A stretch of DNA of 45,317 nt from Nanobdellota archaeon. GTDB lineage: Archaea; Nanobdellota; Nanobdellia; Woesearchaeales; GW2011-AR9. How positions within the stretch are numbered: the stretch's first letter is position 1; each line of letters starts with the position of its first letter. The stretch spans positions 1 to 45,317 of the forward strand of contig JAUYPX010000043.1 in NCBI GenBank assembly GCA_030697505.1. Direction: 5' to 3'. Position numbers and translations under genes: made by a program. Under the pieces are notes generated by a model. It worked only from the letters and a program-made list of their open reading frames with translations. It was not told the DNA's origin and ran no database searches. Below, in pieces: positions 30,734 to 40,798 of the stretch.

Positions 30734-32356
30734 ATGGATCTAGAGAATAAAATAACTTTTAGAGATTCTATCAAGAATTCTTTTCAAAATGACCTGGTCA
30801 AAGAAGTCCTTACCCCAGAAGCATTACGGTTTGTAGCAGAATTGGCTGGCGAATGTACCGATAAACGAAACCTGTTGTTAGCTGCGCGCAGAAATTATAA
30901 CGCTGAAGAGACTCCGCACTTTCTGGAAAGCACCAAGCATATCCGCAATGATAAAAACTGGAAAGTCGCTAAACATCCGCAAGACTTACAGAAACGCTGG
31001 GTGGAGATTACCGGCCCGGCTTCAAACAGGAAAATGGTCATCAATGCTCTTAACTCCGGCGCAGATTGTTACATGGCCGATTTTGAAGATTCCGATGTTC
31101 CTACCTGGGAAAATCTGATGCAGGGACAAAAAAATCTGATTGAAGCGGCCAGAGGCGCAATCGAATACACCGACCCTAAAACAGGAAAACAATACACTTT
31201 GCATGATCAGACCGCAACCTTACTGGTCCGCCCCCGCGGCTGGCATCTGGATGAAAAACATGTTTTGTTTGAAGGAAAACCGATTCCCGGAGCATTGTTT
31301 GATTTTGGATTGTTTTTCTACCATAATGCTAGAAAACAACAAGAGAAAGGTTCTACTCCTACATTCTACTTGCCCAAAATGGAAAGCCATCTCGAAGCAA
31401 GGTTATGGAATGATGTTTTCCAGAAAGCGCAGGATATGCTTGATATCGGTGAAGGAACAATTCGTGCCACGGTATTAATCGAAACACTTCCTGCAGCTTT
31501 TGAGATGGAAGAAATTCTCTATGAATTGAAAGATCACATCTCCGGACTTAATTGCGGACGCTGGGATTACATCTTCAGCTACATCAAAAAATTAAATCAG
31601 CACCAAGACAAAATTGTTCCTGACCGCGATCAAGTCTCTATGACTCAGCCGTTCTTGCAATCCTATGTAGATTTGCTGATTCAAACCTGTCATAAGCGTG
31701 GAGCCTATGCGATGGGCGGCATGGCCGCGCAGATTCCGCTCAAGGATCGAGAAGCAAACGAGAAAGCCATGGCTGCAGTCCGCACCGATAAAGAACGTGA
31801 AGTTGCTGCTGGACATGATGGAACTTGGGTTGCGCATCCCGGTTTAGTGCCCATTGCCAGAGACATTTTTGAAAAAGGGATGAATGGAGCAAATAATCAA
31901 TTATACCGGCTACGGGAAGAAGTTCAGGTTACGGAAGAAGATCTACTCAAAGTTCCCGAAGGAAGCTTCACCTACGACGGATTCAAGAAAAATATCAATA
32001 TCGGAATCAGATATGTAGAAGCCTACTTGCGAGGGATTGGCTGTGTTCCGTTAGAAGGAAAGATGGAAGATGCCGCTACTGCAGAAATTTCTCGTGCGCA
32101 AGATTGGCAATGGTTGCGTCATCAGGTAAAATTAGATGATGGAAGGATGGTTACACCTAAATTGTATACAGAAGCGCACACGGAGGTAACTGCAGAAATA
32201 ATGAAAGAGCTCGGCCAAGAAAAGTATATCACCAACAGCAAATTTCCTGAAGCAACCAACTTATTCTTAAACATGATAGAACAAGAACAAAAAGGGTACT
32301 TTGAAGATTTTTTAACTATACCCGCATACGAACACTTAATCAAGGAGGGAAGATAG
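30734..32356 (+). CDS. aceB: malate synthase (A type)
   Basis: Signature KDHISGLNCGRWDYIF; full length 540 aa. Confidence 0.95.
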   Translation: MDLENKITFRDSIKNSFQNDLVKEVLTPEALRFVAELAGECTDKRNLLLAARRNYNAEETPHFLESTKHIRNDKNWKVAKHPQDLQKRWVEITGPASNRKMVINALNSGADCYMADFEDSDVPTWENLMQGQKNLIEAARGAIEYTDPKTGKQYTLHDQTATLLVRPRGWHLDEKHVLFEGKPIPGALFDFGLFFYHNARKQQEKGSTPTFYLPKMESHLEARLWNDVFQKAQDMLDIGEGTIRATVLIETLPAAFEMEEILYELKDHISGLNCGRWDYIFSYIKKLNQHQDKIVPDRDQVSMTQPFLQSYVDLLIQTCHKRGAYAMGGMAAQIPLKDREANEKAMAAVRTDKEREVAAGHDGTWVAHPGLVPIARDIFEKGMNGANNQLYRLREEVQVTEEDLLKVPEGSFTYDGFKKNINIGIRYVEAYLRGIGCVPLEGKMEDAATAEISRAQDWQWLRHQVKLDDGRMVTPKLYTEAHTEVTAEIMKELGQEKYITNSKFPEATNLFLNMIEQEQKGYFEDFLTIPAYEHLIKEGR

Positions 32357-33592
32357 ATGGAAAAGAGATGGGAAGGGATTATCAGACCATATTCAGAAGA
32401 TGATGTCAAACGATTGCGAGGCTCGTTCCATATTGAACATTCTATAGCCAGGCTAGGCGCGGAACGATTATGGAATTTGTTACACGAAAAAGAATATGTC
32501 CATGCTCTCGGAGCGATGACCGGCAATCAAGCCATGCAGCAAGTCAAAGCGGGATTAGAAGCGATTTATCTCAGCGGCTGGCAATGCGCAGCTGACGCTA
32601 ATCTGGCTGGAGAGATGTATCCTGACCAAAGTTTGTATCCTGCCAACAGCGTTCCTTCTTTAGTTAAAAGGATCAATCAGGCTTTGCTGAGGGCAGATCA
32701 GATCGAACATGCCGAAGGCAGCGCCCAGAGATACTGGCTAGCGCCGATCGTTGCCGATGCCGAGGCTGGATTTGGCGGGCCGTTAAATGCCTTTGAATTG
32801 ATGAAAGCGATGATCGAAGCCGGCGCAGCAGGAGTGCATTATGAAGATCAGCTTGCTTCCGAAAAAAAGTGCGGCCACATGGGCGGTAAAGTTCTTGTAC
32901 CAGCAAGCCAATTTATCAGAACCTTAATTGCCGCCAGACTTGCCGCGGATGTCTGTGATGTGCCCACTATTTTAGTGGCCAGAACCGATGCTGAGAGCGC
33001 AAAATTACTTACCTCTGATATTGATGAGCTTGATAGACCATACCTGAGCAACAAGCGTACCGAAGAGGGATTCTATTATTTTAAAGAAGGGACCGAACTG
33101 AAGCGATGTGTTTCCAGAGGCTTAGCCTATGCTTCCTACGCAGATTTGCTGTGGATGGAAACATCAACTCCTGATTTAGAACAGGCAAAAGCATTTGCGG
33201 AAGGCATCCATCAAGAATTTCCCGGAAAGATGTTGGCCTATAATTGTTCCCCTTCCTTTAACTGGAAGAAAAAACTTAATGAGGATACCATTGAGAAATT
33301 TCAACGCGAACTAGGAGCGATGGGATACAAATTTCAGTTCGTAACCTTGGCTGGATTCCATGCTTTGAATCACAGTATGTTTGAATTAGCGCGAGGTTAT
33401 AGAAATCATGGTATGGCTGCCTATTCCCGATTACAGCAGGAAGAATTTGCCAGCGAAAAGCACGGCTATACTGCTACAAAGCACCAGCGGGAAGTCGGTA
33501 CTGGCTATTTTGATGAGGTGCAAAAAGTAATTAAAGGAGAAGAAGCTGAAACAACTGGTCTGAAAGATTCAACTGAGAAAGAGCAGTTTTAG
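32357..33592 (+). CDS. aceA: isocitrate lyase
   Basis: [11 protein letters not shown] catalytic signature; [10 protein letters not shown]. Confidence 0.95.
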   Translation: MEKRWEGIIRPYSEDDVKRLRGSFHIEHSIARLGAERLWNLLHEKEYVHALGAMTGNQAMQQVKAGLEAIYLSGWQCAADANLAGEMYPDQSLYPANSVPSLVKRINQALLRADQIEHAEGSAQRYWLAPIVADAEAGFGGPLNAFELMKAMIEAGAAGVHYEDQLASEKKCGHMGGKVLVPASQFIRTLIAARLAADVCDVPTILVARTDAESAKLLTSDIDELDRPYLSNKRTEEGFYYFKEGTELKRCVSRGLAYASYADLLWMETSTPDLEQAKAFAEGIHQEFPGKMLAYNCSPSFNWKKKLNEDTIEKFQRELGAMGYKFQFVTLAGFHALNHSMFELARGYRNHGMAAYSRLQQEEFASEKHGYTATKHQREVGTGYFDEVQKVIKGEEAETTGLKDSTEKEQF

Positions 33593-33642
33593 AAATAAGT
33601 CTTTACAGAAAAAAATATAAGCAGCTCTTCATTACCCCTGCT

Positions 33643-34452
33643 ATGAAAATTATCGATGCGCATATTCATACTAACTTTGCTTTTCAAAAAGCAAAAGATT
33701 TTACGCAACAACAAGGTATAAATTTCTCTCTTAAAGGATTACAAAAAGAATTAGATCAAAATTCAGTTCAAACCGCCATTGCCATTACCTCAGATTGGAA
33801 CGCGCCCACGCCTGGAGAATATTCTTCACTCATAAAACAATGCCAAGAAGAACCGCGAGTGAGAGCAGTTTGCAGTATCAATCCCAACTATACCTCAGCA
33901 AAATATCAAAAGCTAGTTGAGCAAGCCATGAGGCGGGGGTCGATCATGGGCATTAAAATATTTCCTGGATATCATTCTGTCTATCCCAGCGACCCATGCT
34001 ACTTCCCATTTTACAGGATAGCAGGAAAATATAACAAACCAGTCATCATCCACAGCGGAGACACTTTTGGCAGCCAGTACTTAGTCAAATACGCTCACCC
34101 TTTGGCTATTGATGAGATGGCGGTGAAATTTCCCAAAACGACTTTTATCATCGCTCATCTCGGCAATCCCTGGATCAGAGATGCGGCGGAAGTTATTTAC
34201 AAGAACAAAAATGTCTATGCCGACCTGTCTGCTTTCTGTATCGGACACACTCACGGGAACGATTTCAAGCGCATCCAGCAGGATATCCAATGGGCTCTCA
34301 GTTATACTGGCCGGCCGGACAAATTTCTCTACGGCAGCGATTGGCCTTTAAGCCCCATGAAGGAATATATTGACGTGATCAAGAAAGCAGTGCCCAAAGA
34401 GCACCATCAAAAAGTATTCTATGATAACGCTAAAAGGATATTTCGATTATAA
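33643..34452 (+). CDS. amidohydrolase-family TIM-barrel metal-dependent hydrolase
   Basis: MKIIDAHIHTN...VIIHSGDT...FIIAHLGNPW...FLYGSDWPL. Confidence 0.85.
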   Translation: MKIIDAHIHTNFAFQKAKDFTQQQGINFSLKGLQKELDQNSVQTAIAITSDWNAPTPGEYSSLIKQCQEEPRVRAVCSINPNYTSAKYQKLVEQAMRRGSIMGIKIFPGYHSVYPSDPCYFPFYRIAGKYNKPVIIHSGDTFGSQYLVKYAHPLAIDEMAVKFPKTTFIIAHLGNPWIRDAAEVIYKNKNVYADLSAFCIGHTHGNDFKRIQQDIQWALSYTGRPDKFLYGSDWPLSPMKEYIDVIKKAVPKEHHQKVFYDNAKRIFRL

Positions 34453-34562
34453 GCTCATTCCCAAGTTGCCGTAAATCTACAAGAAGCTTTATAAAGAAAC
34501 AGCCTCTTTTTAGGTTTAGCGCATATAAGAGTATGTATATGCTATATCGGAGGAAATAAACA

Positions 34563-34739
34563 ATGGACAGATTTAACCGTAACGGTGGCGGATTCCAAAG
34601 GAACAACAACTTTGGCCCACGCGAAATGCATAAAGCAACCTGTTCTGAATGTAAGCAAGAATGCGAAGTGCCATTCAAGCCTACTGAAGGAAAGCCAGTT
34701 TTCTGCAGAGAATGTTACAAGAAAAGAAAAAGTTACTAA
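34563..34739 (+). CDS. 58-aa CxxC-x17-CxxC zinc-ribbon protein (not in supplied ORF track)
   Basis: MDRFNRNGGGFQRNNNFGPREMHKATCSECKQECEVPFKPTEGKPVFCRECYKKRKSY; GGAGG RBS upstream. Confidence 0.85.
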   Translation: MDRFNRNGGGFQRNNNFGPREMHKATCSECKQECEVPFKPTEGKPVFCRECYKKRKSY

Positions 34740-34822
34740 TTTAGTGACCGTATTCTAATTGACGTATACATGACACACATTTTAATTCTTTTTTGTTTTT
34801 AATTTTTTACCTTTCTTATATA

Positions 34823-34911
34823 GTGAACTGCGCAGGATAGAGAACATCAATTAGCGCAGTTTACTTATTAGATAACTGCGTAATTAAGTGCTGTATCCCA
34901 TGCAGTTATCT
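34823..34911. other. tandem related stem-loops (possible bidirectional terminator or structured RNA)
   Basis: AACTGCGC(34826-34833)/GCGCAGTT(34854-34861) and AGATAACTGC(34870-34879)/GCAGTTATCT(34902-34911). Confidence 0.6.
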
Positions 34912-34915
34912 ATAA

Positions 34916-35680
34916 TTACCTTAACTTCACTAGTTCTCCCGCGCCTTCTCCAGGATATACCTTTCTATTCGCTCCCGAAGATGCATATCCATTGATGAAC
35001 GCTCTTCTTGATTTGCCAGAAGTATTGTCATAGCTTCCATGAACGGTATAGGGGCCGAACACCGCCAGATCACCCGGTCTCATGAGCACCGGAACAGCCT
35101 CGGCAGGATCAAACTTGTCAGAAATAGTTTGTTTGGTTTCATTATACGGCAGATCCAGATCTCCCTCTCGACAACTTCCAGGGATACAATAAAGCGGGCC
35201 GTTGTCTAGAGCCGCTTCATCGATAGCCGTAAGCAGCTGCACAAAACTTCCCCGGCCATTGACATCAGTCCAGATAGTATCTTTCTTACGATGATAGATG
35301 TCTTGATGCCAGGGATAAAAAACTCCGTCCTGAGGCAATTTAAAATGAACCTGATTGATGAGGTGATCGGCATGATCACTTCCTAAAATCTCTGCGGCAA
35401 TCGAAGTTAAACGGGGATCTCTTCCATACTTTAGCAAGACCGGCTCAGCCGCTCCTGCCCAGACCACTCGCCGAATTATTCCTTTATCGACCACAAACTG
35501 GCTTCCCTGATGCATCACTTTTCCTTCTAAGCTTTGGGCCATTTCTTGCAGATGAGCGATTGCGGTACTCATTTCTGCAACTTCATGCAAAGAGAAAAAA
35601 ATTTCCAAGTGAAGATATCCTTGCTGGTAAAACAACGCTATCTGAGTGGAAGAGAGGGAAGAAGGTGGAAGTGCCATCAC
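34916..35680 (-). CDS. phytanoyl-CoA dioxygenase (PhyH)-family Fe(II)/2OG oxygenase
   Basis: FYPWHQDIYHRKK...VHGSYDNTSGKSRRAFINGY. Confidence 0.85.
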   Translation of the reverse strand: MMALPPSSLSSTQIALFYQQGYLHLEIFFSLHEVAEMSTAIAHLQEMAQSLEGKVMHQGSQFVVDKGIIRRVVWAGAAEPVLLKYGRDPRLTSIAAEILGSDHADHLINQVHFKLPQDGVFYPWHQDIYHRKKDTIWTDVNGRGSFVQLLTAIDEAALDNGPLYCIPGSCREGDLDLPYNETKQTISDKFDPAEAVPVLMRPGDLAVFGPYTVHGSYDNTSGKSRRAFINGYASSGANRKVYPGEGAGELVKLR

Positions 35681-35729
35681 TCTCTTTCATAATTGCAGAT
35701 ATTTAAATGTTATTAAATATGTCAACAGT

Positions 35730-37046
35730 CTAGCTTCCCAATCCCTGGCTGGTTTTGCAGGTTTTGGTGTAAAGGTCCCGGAAAATGTTCTGCGGGTCAG
35801 TTTTGCGCTTAACTAGATCATAATTTTTCTTGTTCCAAATCTTCCAGAAATCAGGCTCAGTGTAATAGTTGGTAGAAATGAGCGTCTTCAGCGCCCTTAT
35901 CTCCAATAATTTATCTTCCAGAATTTTGTAATAGTTCTTGCCTCCGCTCTTCTTGAGGCCGTAAATGGCCAAATCCAAGAACAGCTGATCTTTAGTTTTG
36001 CGCCAGAAATCGTTCGATAACCATTCATATTTTCTGACAGGATGATAGGGTACGCACCACAACGGAAAAAAGTTCACTTCTTGCATGTACCAATCCATGA
36101 AATCGCTGGCTTTAGAAAAAGGTATGAAAATATCAAGAGTGACCGGGATTTGGCTTGAAGGGATGATTTTATGAAACTTTTCAGCAGCTCTCAGCACTAG
36201 GGAAGAATTCACAAATTTACCAAAAAACAATCTGCCTAAGAATGATTTCGGATTGACATTAGTCACGCCTTTGTCGTATCTAAAAAAGTAATCAGCCGTC
36301 TTGAGATAATCTCGTTTTCTGGTTTTCGTGCTCAGATAATAGATTCGCATCCAATCATAGCGGTGCGTATACGGCGCTTCCTCGACAAAATTCGCCAAGC
36401 TGAGTACATATAACCTAGGAGAGTGGATGATGCTATCCATAAAATCAACATCTTTATCCTGATAGTGTTTCCATATCGCCGCTTGGTAATCTTCAAGATT
36501 AAAGTATTTTTCATACACCACTTTCACAAAAGGCTTGGCCGGGATTAATTTGAACTTTAGTCTTGAGATGATGCCTAAGGTTCCAAAGGTTCCGTGCACC
36601 ATCTGGAATACCAGTTTATGCTCATTATCAGGAGTACAGATCAAAACCTCGCCTTGTGCAGTGATGACTTCATATTCAAGACAACTGTCATGAAATCCGC
36701 CATATTTGTAGGACATGGATTCTATCGAACATCCGGCCACCGCTCCGCCGATAGTGATGGTCTTTAATTCCGGCACTACCGTCGGTACAAGATTATACCT
36801 TAGGGTCGCTTTTGCCAAGTCAACAAAGGTGACGCCAGGTTCTGCTATACAGATTTTTTTTTCCCGATCTATAAGAATGATTTTATCCAGATCGCTGATA
36901 TCGATTTTCTCATCAGAATATCGTTTATCCCCTGGTTTGGGCACTTGGTGAGCGACCGCTTTTTTCTTTAATGAAACTGGTTTATTACTTTTACGATCTT
37001 TCAGCTGTTGCGCTATCCTATCTACTTTTTGTCGGTGAGTGAACAT
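35730..37046 (-). CDS. FAD-binding oxidoreductase, DHCR24/DWF1-like
   Basis: TITIGGAVAGCSIESMSYKYGGFHDSCLEYEVITAQGEVLICTPDNEHKLVFQMVHGTFGTLGIISRLKFKLIPAKPFVKV. Confidence 0.85.
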   Translation of the reverse strand: MFTHRQKVDRIAQQLKDRKSNKPVSLKKKAVAHQVPKPGDKRYSDEKIDISDLDKIILIDREKKICIAEPGVTFVDLAKATLRYNLVPTVVPELKTITIGGAVAGCSIESMSYKYGGFHDSCLEYEVITAQGEVLICTPDNEHKLVFQMVHGTFGTLGIISRLKFKLIPAKPFVKVVYEKYFNLEDYQAAIWKHYQDKDVDFMDSIIHSPRLYVLSLANFVEEAPYTHRYDWMRIYYLSTKTRKRDYLKTADYFFRYDKGVTNVNPKSFLGRLFFGKFVNSSLVLRAAEKFHKIIPSSQIPVTLDIFIPFSKASDFMDWYMQEVNFFPLWCVPYHPVRKYEWLSNDFWRKTKDQLFLDLAIYGLKKSGGKNYYKILEDKLLEIRALKTLISTNYYTEPDFWKIWNKKNYDLVKRKTDPQNIFRDLYTKTCKTSQGLGS

Positions 37047-37093
37047 ATCGATCTTTGGACCAGCCTCTTCTTTAAGAAAATATCGCTACTCCG

Positions 37094-37624
37094 CTAATTA
37101 AAATTCCCTTTTTTGGGAACTCTGGGAAAAACTTTAAAATGGCTGCTTCCGGCAAGTGTGCCATTTAATTTTCCAATATGCTCTTCTGCTCTTTTCTCAT
37201 GGGCAGATATATCGCATCTCTTTAAAGCTTCAAAGACATCAAGAGGAACATAACAAAGCGGATTTAAACTGCCGTTGTAATTTCGTACCGCATAGAGATT
37301 CCCATTCTTTTTTAATTTTAATTGTGATTGATGTACAGGAAAGAGGGGCACTGATTCCAGCCTGATCTTGGCCGTAAAATCAGGAAGGAAATCAACATAG
37401 GCATATTCATTTCCTGCAGTAATGCCGCCAAAATCAAAAATTAGTTCACCTTTTTCTACTTCAACAATATCAGTGATGCTTCCGATCTTTGCCTCAGATT
37501 TAGTGACTACTTCTAACGGATTCTGATCATATGCTCCTAACCATTGTTTGATATCATCCAGAGAACGGGCATAAATATCTTTTATGGGAAAAATCGCAAA
37601 AGGAAGCTTATATAATGCCATCAT
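37094..37624 (-). CDS. hypothetical protein
   Basis: 176-aa ORF. Confidence 0.55.
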   Translation of the reverse strand: MMALYKLPFAIFPIKDIYARSLDDIKQWLGAYDQNPLEVVTKSEAKIGSITDIVEVEKGELIFDFGGITAGNEYAYVDFLPDFTAKIRLESVPLFPVHQSQLKLKKNGNLYAVRNYNGSLNPLCYVPLDVFEALKRCDISAHEKRAEEHIGKLNGTLAGSSHFKVFPRVPKKGNFN

Positions 37625-37625
37625 T

Positions 37626-38033
37626 TCATAACGTAAACGCTTTCAGATTAGGGATATCGCCGTCGCAATAAGGACACGCTTTCGGCATCTTCCGGTATGG
37701 ATCATATTTAAAAAGATAATTGCATTTCTGGCAATTGAATTTGATTAAGGTCGTTCCGGGAATCTTTTCCACTTTTGGTTGCAGGTCTTGCTGCTTTATC
37801 CTGGCCATCCGTTCCAGATACTCATCTTCCTTATCCCATCCGGCCGGTTTTTGGGGCTGCTGCGTTTGTGCTTGTTCCGCTTTTACCGCTGCCTTTTTTC
37901 GTTCTTCCTGCTCAGTCCTTCCGCTGAAGCAGCTGGGACAGACCACTTTCTTGAATTTGTAATGCAGTTTAAACTGGTTTGCTGGCGCAAACCCCTTACA
38001 TGAGCCACATTGTATCCGTAAATCGTCCACCAT
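37626..38033 (-). CDS. double zinc-ribbon protein
   Basis: IQCGSCKGF...VVCPSCFSG...FNCQKCNYLFKYDPYRKMPKACPYCDGD. Confidence 0.7.
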   Translation of the reverse strand: MVDDLRIQCGSCKGFAPANQFKLHYKFKKVVCPSCFSGRTEQEERKKAAVKAEQAQTQQPQKPAGWDKEDEYLERMARIKQQDLQPKVEKIPGTTLIKFNCQKCNYLFKYDPYRKMPKACPYCDGDIPNLKAFTL

Positions 38034-38162
38034 GTGTCCAGAAAATATGAAGAGATATTTATAGTTTTGGGGTGCGCAAAATATGATTTAGGAGTTGGTT
38101 TCACTCTAAAGAGATAACACTAACCATACCAACACTTTAAAAATCATAAAAATATCCTTCAA

Positions 38163-38663
38163 TTGATGGAAGAATTCTGGGAAAAAGTAGAGCACTATAA
38201 TGCTAAGCTCATCCCTCCCGCCTTGATTGTTCTCTTAGGCATCATCATTTTTGAATTATTCGTCCATATCGAGAACCATACCGTTGAATTGATAGTTAAA
38301 ATCGCAGATGCTATGGTGATAACTGTTTTTATCATTGACTTGATATTTTTAGCCAAGAAGGCAAAGAGTGTAAAATTCTTCTTCAAAAATTATTGGCTGG
38401 ATATTGTAGCAGTTTTTCCCTTCGTCTTGTTTTTCAGGGTAGTCGAATCTGCATATAGAGTCGTGCTTGCCACAGAACGATTGACCTTAGGGCAGGCAAT
38501 TTTGCATGAGACTGTGGAAGCGAGTAAAAGTACAAAATTGTTAGCCAAAAGCGGTAAAGTGGTGCGGATAGGAGCTAGACTTCTTCGAGTTGTCGCTAAA
38601 TCCAGATTATTTACCAAAGTGTACCATGGACGAAGGAAGAAGAAACAGAAGAAGAGCAGATAA
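38163..38663 (+). CDS. voltage-sensor-like ion-transport domain protein lacking a pore
   Basis: AKKAKSVKFFFKNYWLDIVAVFPFVLFF (S2-S3-like) and basic RVVESAYRVVLATERL / KVVRIGARLLRVVAKSRL segments; ends without S5-P-S6. Confidence 0.6.
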   Translation: MMEEFWEKVEHYNAKLIPPALIVLLGIIIFELFVHIENHTVELIVKIADAMVITVFIIDLIFLAKKAKSVKFFFKNYWLDIVAVFPFVLFFRVVESAYRVVLATERLTLGQAILHETVEASKSTKLLAKSGKVVRIGARLLRVVAKSRLFTKVYHGRRKKKQKKSR

Positions 38664-38684
38664 TCAAAAAGATTGTGAATTGGA

Positions 38685-39944
38685 TTAAGCTATCTCCAAC
38701 TTCTTCACTTTATTAACTCTCTCCTTCACATACTCTTCCTTCAACAGCACATTTACAAAATCTTTCAGCTGAGGATTCTCAACTTTTACTTTTGCCATCA
38801 CTCGACCTTTTTCTTCAAAGGTATTCTTGTTTTTCTTCTTGAAATCTGCTACAAATTCTTTCAGCTTTAACGGTGGACCAAGACGCACTTCTTCTGCCGG
38901 CAATTCTTTCTTCTTAGCCACAAAATAAAACAGCGCTTCCTGTCCTTTGTCCCAGACCCAACCGTCTTGCAGCAATACAAAGCCTTGTAATTTTCCCTTC
39001 ATAAACTCAAACACTTTCAATAATTTAGCGCCCACCGCATCTTCTTTTCCCTCAGCAGGCGCAACGGTGACAAACACTAAGGTTCCTTTACCTTTGTACT
39101 TCTGTCGCAAAGAATCAACTGTAATCTTTTCTTTCACAAAAAATCTTTCCGCAGGCTTCTGTAGATATTTCTTAGCTATCTGCTTCAACAGCAAAAACTT
39201 CTCCATCGATAGAGCTGCTGCCGCATTCCTGCTTTTATCGACAGGATCAACTACCACTAATGGAGATTGCAGCTTAGAAGTGTTGATGTGAAATAAAGCC
39301 ATTTCCCCGCTCGGATAAAATTTGGAAGGATCAACTACATCTTTCTCTTTCCATTTCTGCGCTGCCTTCAATACTTTTTCAAACGAGCCGTAATGCGCAG
39401 TTATGATCTCCAACACATAGCCGCTGAAGCCGCCGATATACGACTCCGCGCCGTACAGATCATTGGCCTTGCAGAATTGCTTCAGCAGGCGGATGTCATC
39501 TTTTACTTTTGCCGCATGCTTATTGACCCAGGCTGAATGCAACGGTGAAATGTCAGTGATATTGCGCGCCTGCTCTACCTTACTAATCTTCAAGATAGGG
39601 ACCGCTTCAAACATCAAGCCTTTATATCGCAGCTGAAAATAATCCCGGCTTCCATGCAGTCTGCTGATGTTCGCTTTAGGAAATGCTTTCTTCAATCCTT
39701 TTTCCAAAAAACCAGAAAGTTCTGCTGACTGGTCGGCGTATTTTACATAATCAAAGGCCACAAAAATATCTACATCATAATTTCCCGAAAGCCAGGTTCC
39801 TTTTGCCCCGCTGCCGCCCAAGATAGCTTTGGCCCTACAAGTAGTTAGAGCGGCATTAAGCGTCTTGAGAAAGGAAGCTGTCGCCGCAACGAACTGTTTC
39901 TCCTCATCCCTACTTGGCTTTATTTTTTGCAGTATTGACTTCAT
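38685..39944 (-). CDS. cca: archaeal (class I) CCA-adding tRNA nucleotidyltransferase
   Basis: AILGGSGAKGTWLSGNYDVDIFVAFD; HSAWVNKHA. Confidence 0.94.
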   Translation of the reverse strand: MKSILQKIKPSRDEEKQFVAATASFLKTLNAALTTCRAKAILGGSGAKGTWLSGNYDVDIFVAFDYVKYADQSAELSGFLEKGLKKAFPKANISRLHGSRDYFQLRYKGLMFEAVPILKISKVEQARNITDISPLHSAWVNKHAAKVKDDIRLLKQFCKANDLYGAESYIGGFSGYVLEIITAHYGSFEKVLKAAQKWKEKDVVDPSKFYPSGEMALFHINTSKLQSPLVVVDPVDKSRNAAAALSMEKFLLLKQIAKKYLQKPAERFFVKEKITVDSLRQKYKGKGTLVFVTVAPAEGKEDAVGAKLLKVFEFMKGKLQGFVLLQDGWVWDKGQEALFYFVAKKKELPAEEVRLGPPLKLKEFVADFKKKNKNTFEEKGRVMAKVKVENPQLKDFVNVLLKEEYVKERVNKVKKLEIA

Positions 39945-40683
39945 GTTTAACTTTCAGAACCTCTTTCCGCAAGACCTCTTTATTGTTTTTTTCTCCTTTT
40001 TCTAACAGCTTGAGGTCATGTATAAGTATTTTGTGTATTTTTTCCTTAAAGAGAAACAAAGCCAGGAGAAAGCTGATCACTAAAGTTATGATCTGCAAGG
40101 GAAGAGTGAAACTTCCTTCCCGCAGTTCAGCGCCAAAAAAAGTCAATAAAATCATCTGGATCATAAAACCGGCCGTAGAGACTAAATTGAAATTAAACAA
40201 AGAGATATCCGTAAGCGCCGCAGAAAAACTCACTAAGTCGTTAGGAAACAGCGGCGCTATCCTGGCCATGAACAAGGCTAACAATTTTTTCTGCTTAAAG
40301 AATAAGATGAAATGAGACCTCTCTTCTTCAGTAAAAAAGAAAGAAGCAACTTTGTGGCCGTACCGGCGAGCGATCAAAAAGATAAAAAGCGAACCCAAAA
40401 ATGCGCCAATCAAGCTGTAGATCAATCCCCATAACGGCCCAAAAACAAACCCGGCTAAAATCGTGGTGAGCTGGGAAGGGATGATGGAAATCATGGTTTG
40501 AAACATTTGCAGGATGATCAAACCTAGAGGAGCAAGAAGACCGAACTTTAAAATAAACCAGCGTAATTCTTCAGGATCAGCTAATGATTCTCGTACCACC
40601 TCGCTTTGGGCAATCCACCAAAACAATAAGGCTAAAATAGTAACTAAGAGCAGCAGCTTTATCCAGCGCCCCACTTTTTTCAT
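39910..40683 (-). CDS. TVP38/TMEM64 (DedA-like) membrane protein
   Basis: SIIPSQLTTILAGFVFGPLWGLIYSLIGAFLGSLFIFLIARRYG. Confidence 0.88.
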   Translation of the reverse strand: MKKVGRWIKLLLLVTILALLFWWIAQSEVVRESLADPEELRWFILKFGLLAPLGLIILQMFQTMISIIPSQLTTILAGFVFGPLWGLIYSLIGAFLGSLFIFLIARRYGHKVASFFFTEEERSHFILFFKQKKLLALFMARIAPLFPNDLVSFSAALTDISLFNFNLVSTAGFMIQMILLTFFGAELREGSFTLPLQIITLVISFLLALFLFKEKIHKILIHDLKLLEKGEKNNKEVLRKEVLKVKHEVNTAKNKAK

Positions 40684-40798
40684 TATATTATCAGAAGAAA
40701 TTCCGGTATATAAACTTTCGTGAAGAGTTTGGTCATTATATATAGAATCTCTTCCACGTCATCCGTACTCTAAATCAGGGGTAACACATATTTTTATA

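Noticed and set aside
31140-31478. 112-aa plus-strand ORF
   Set aside because: Alternate frame inside malate synthase.
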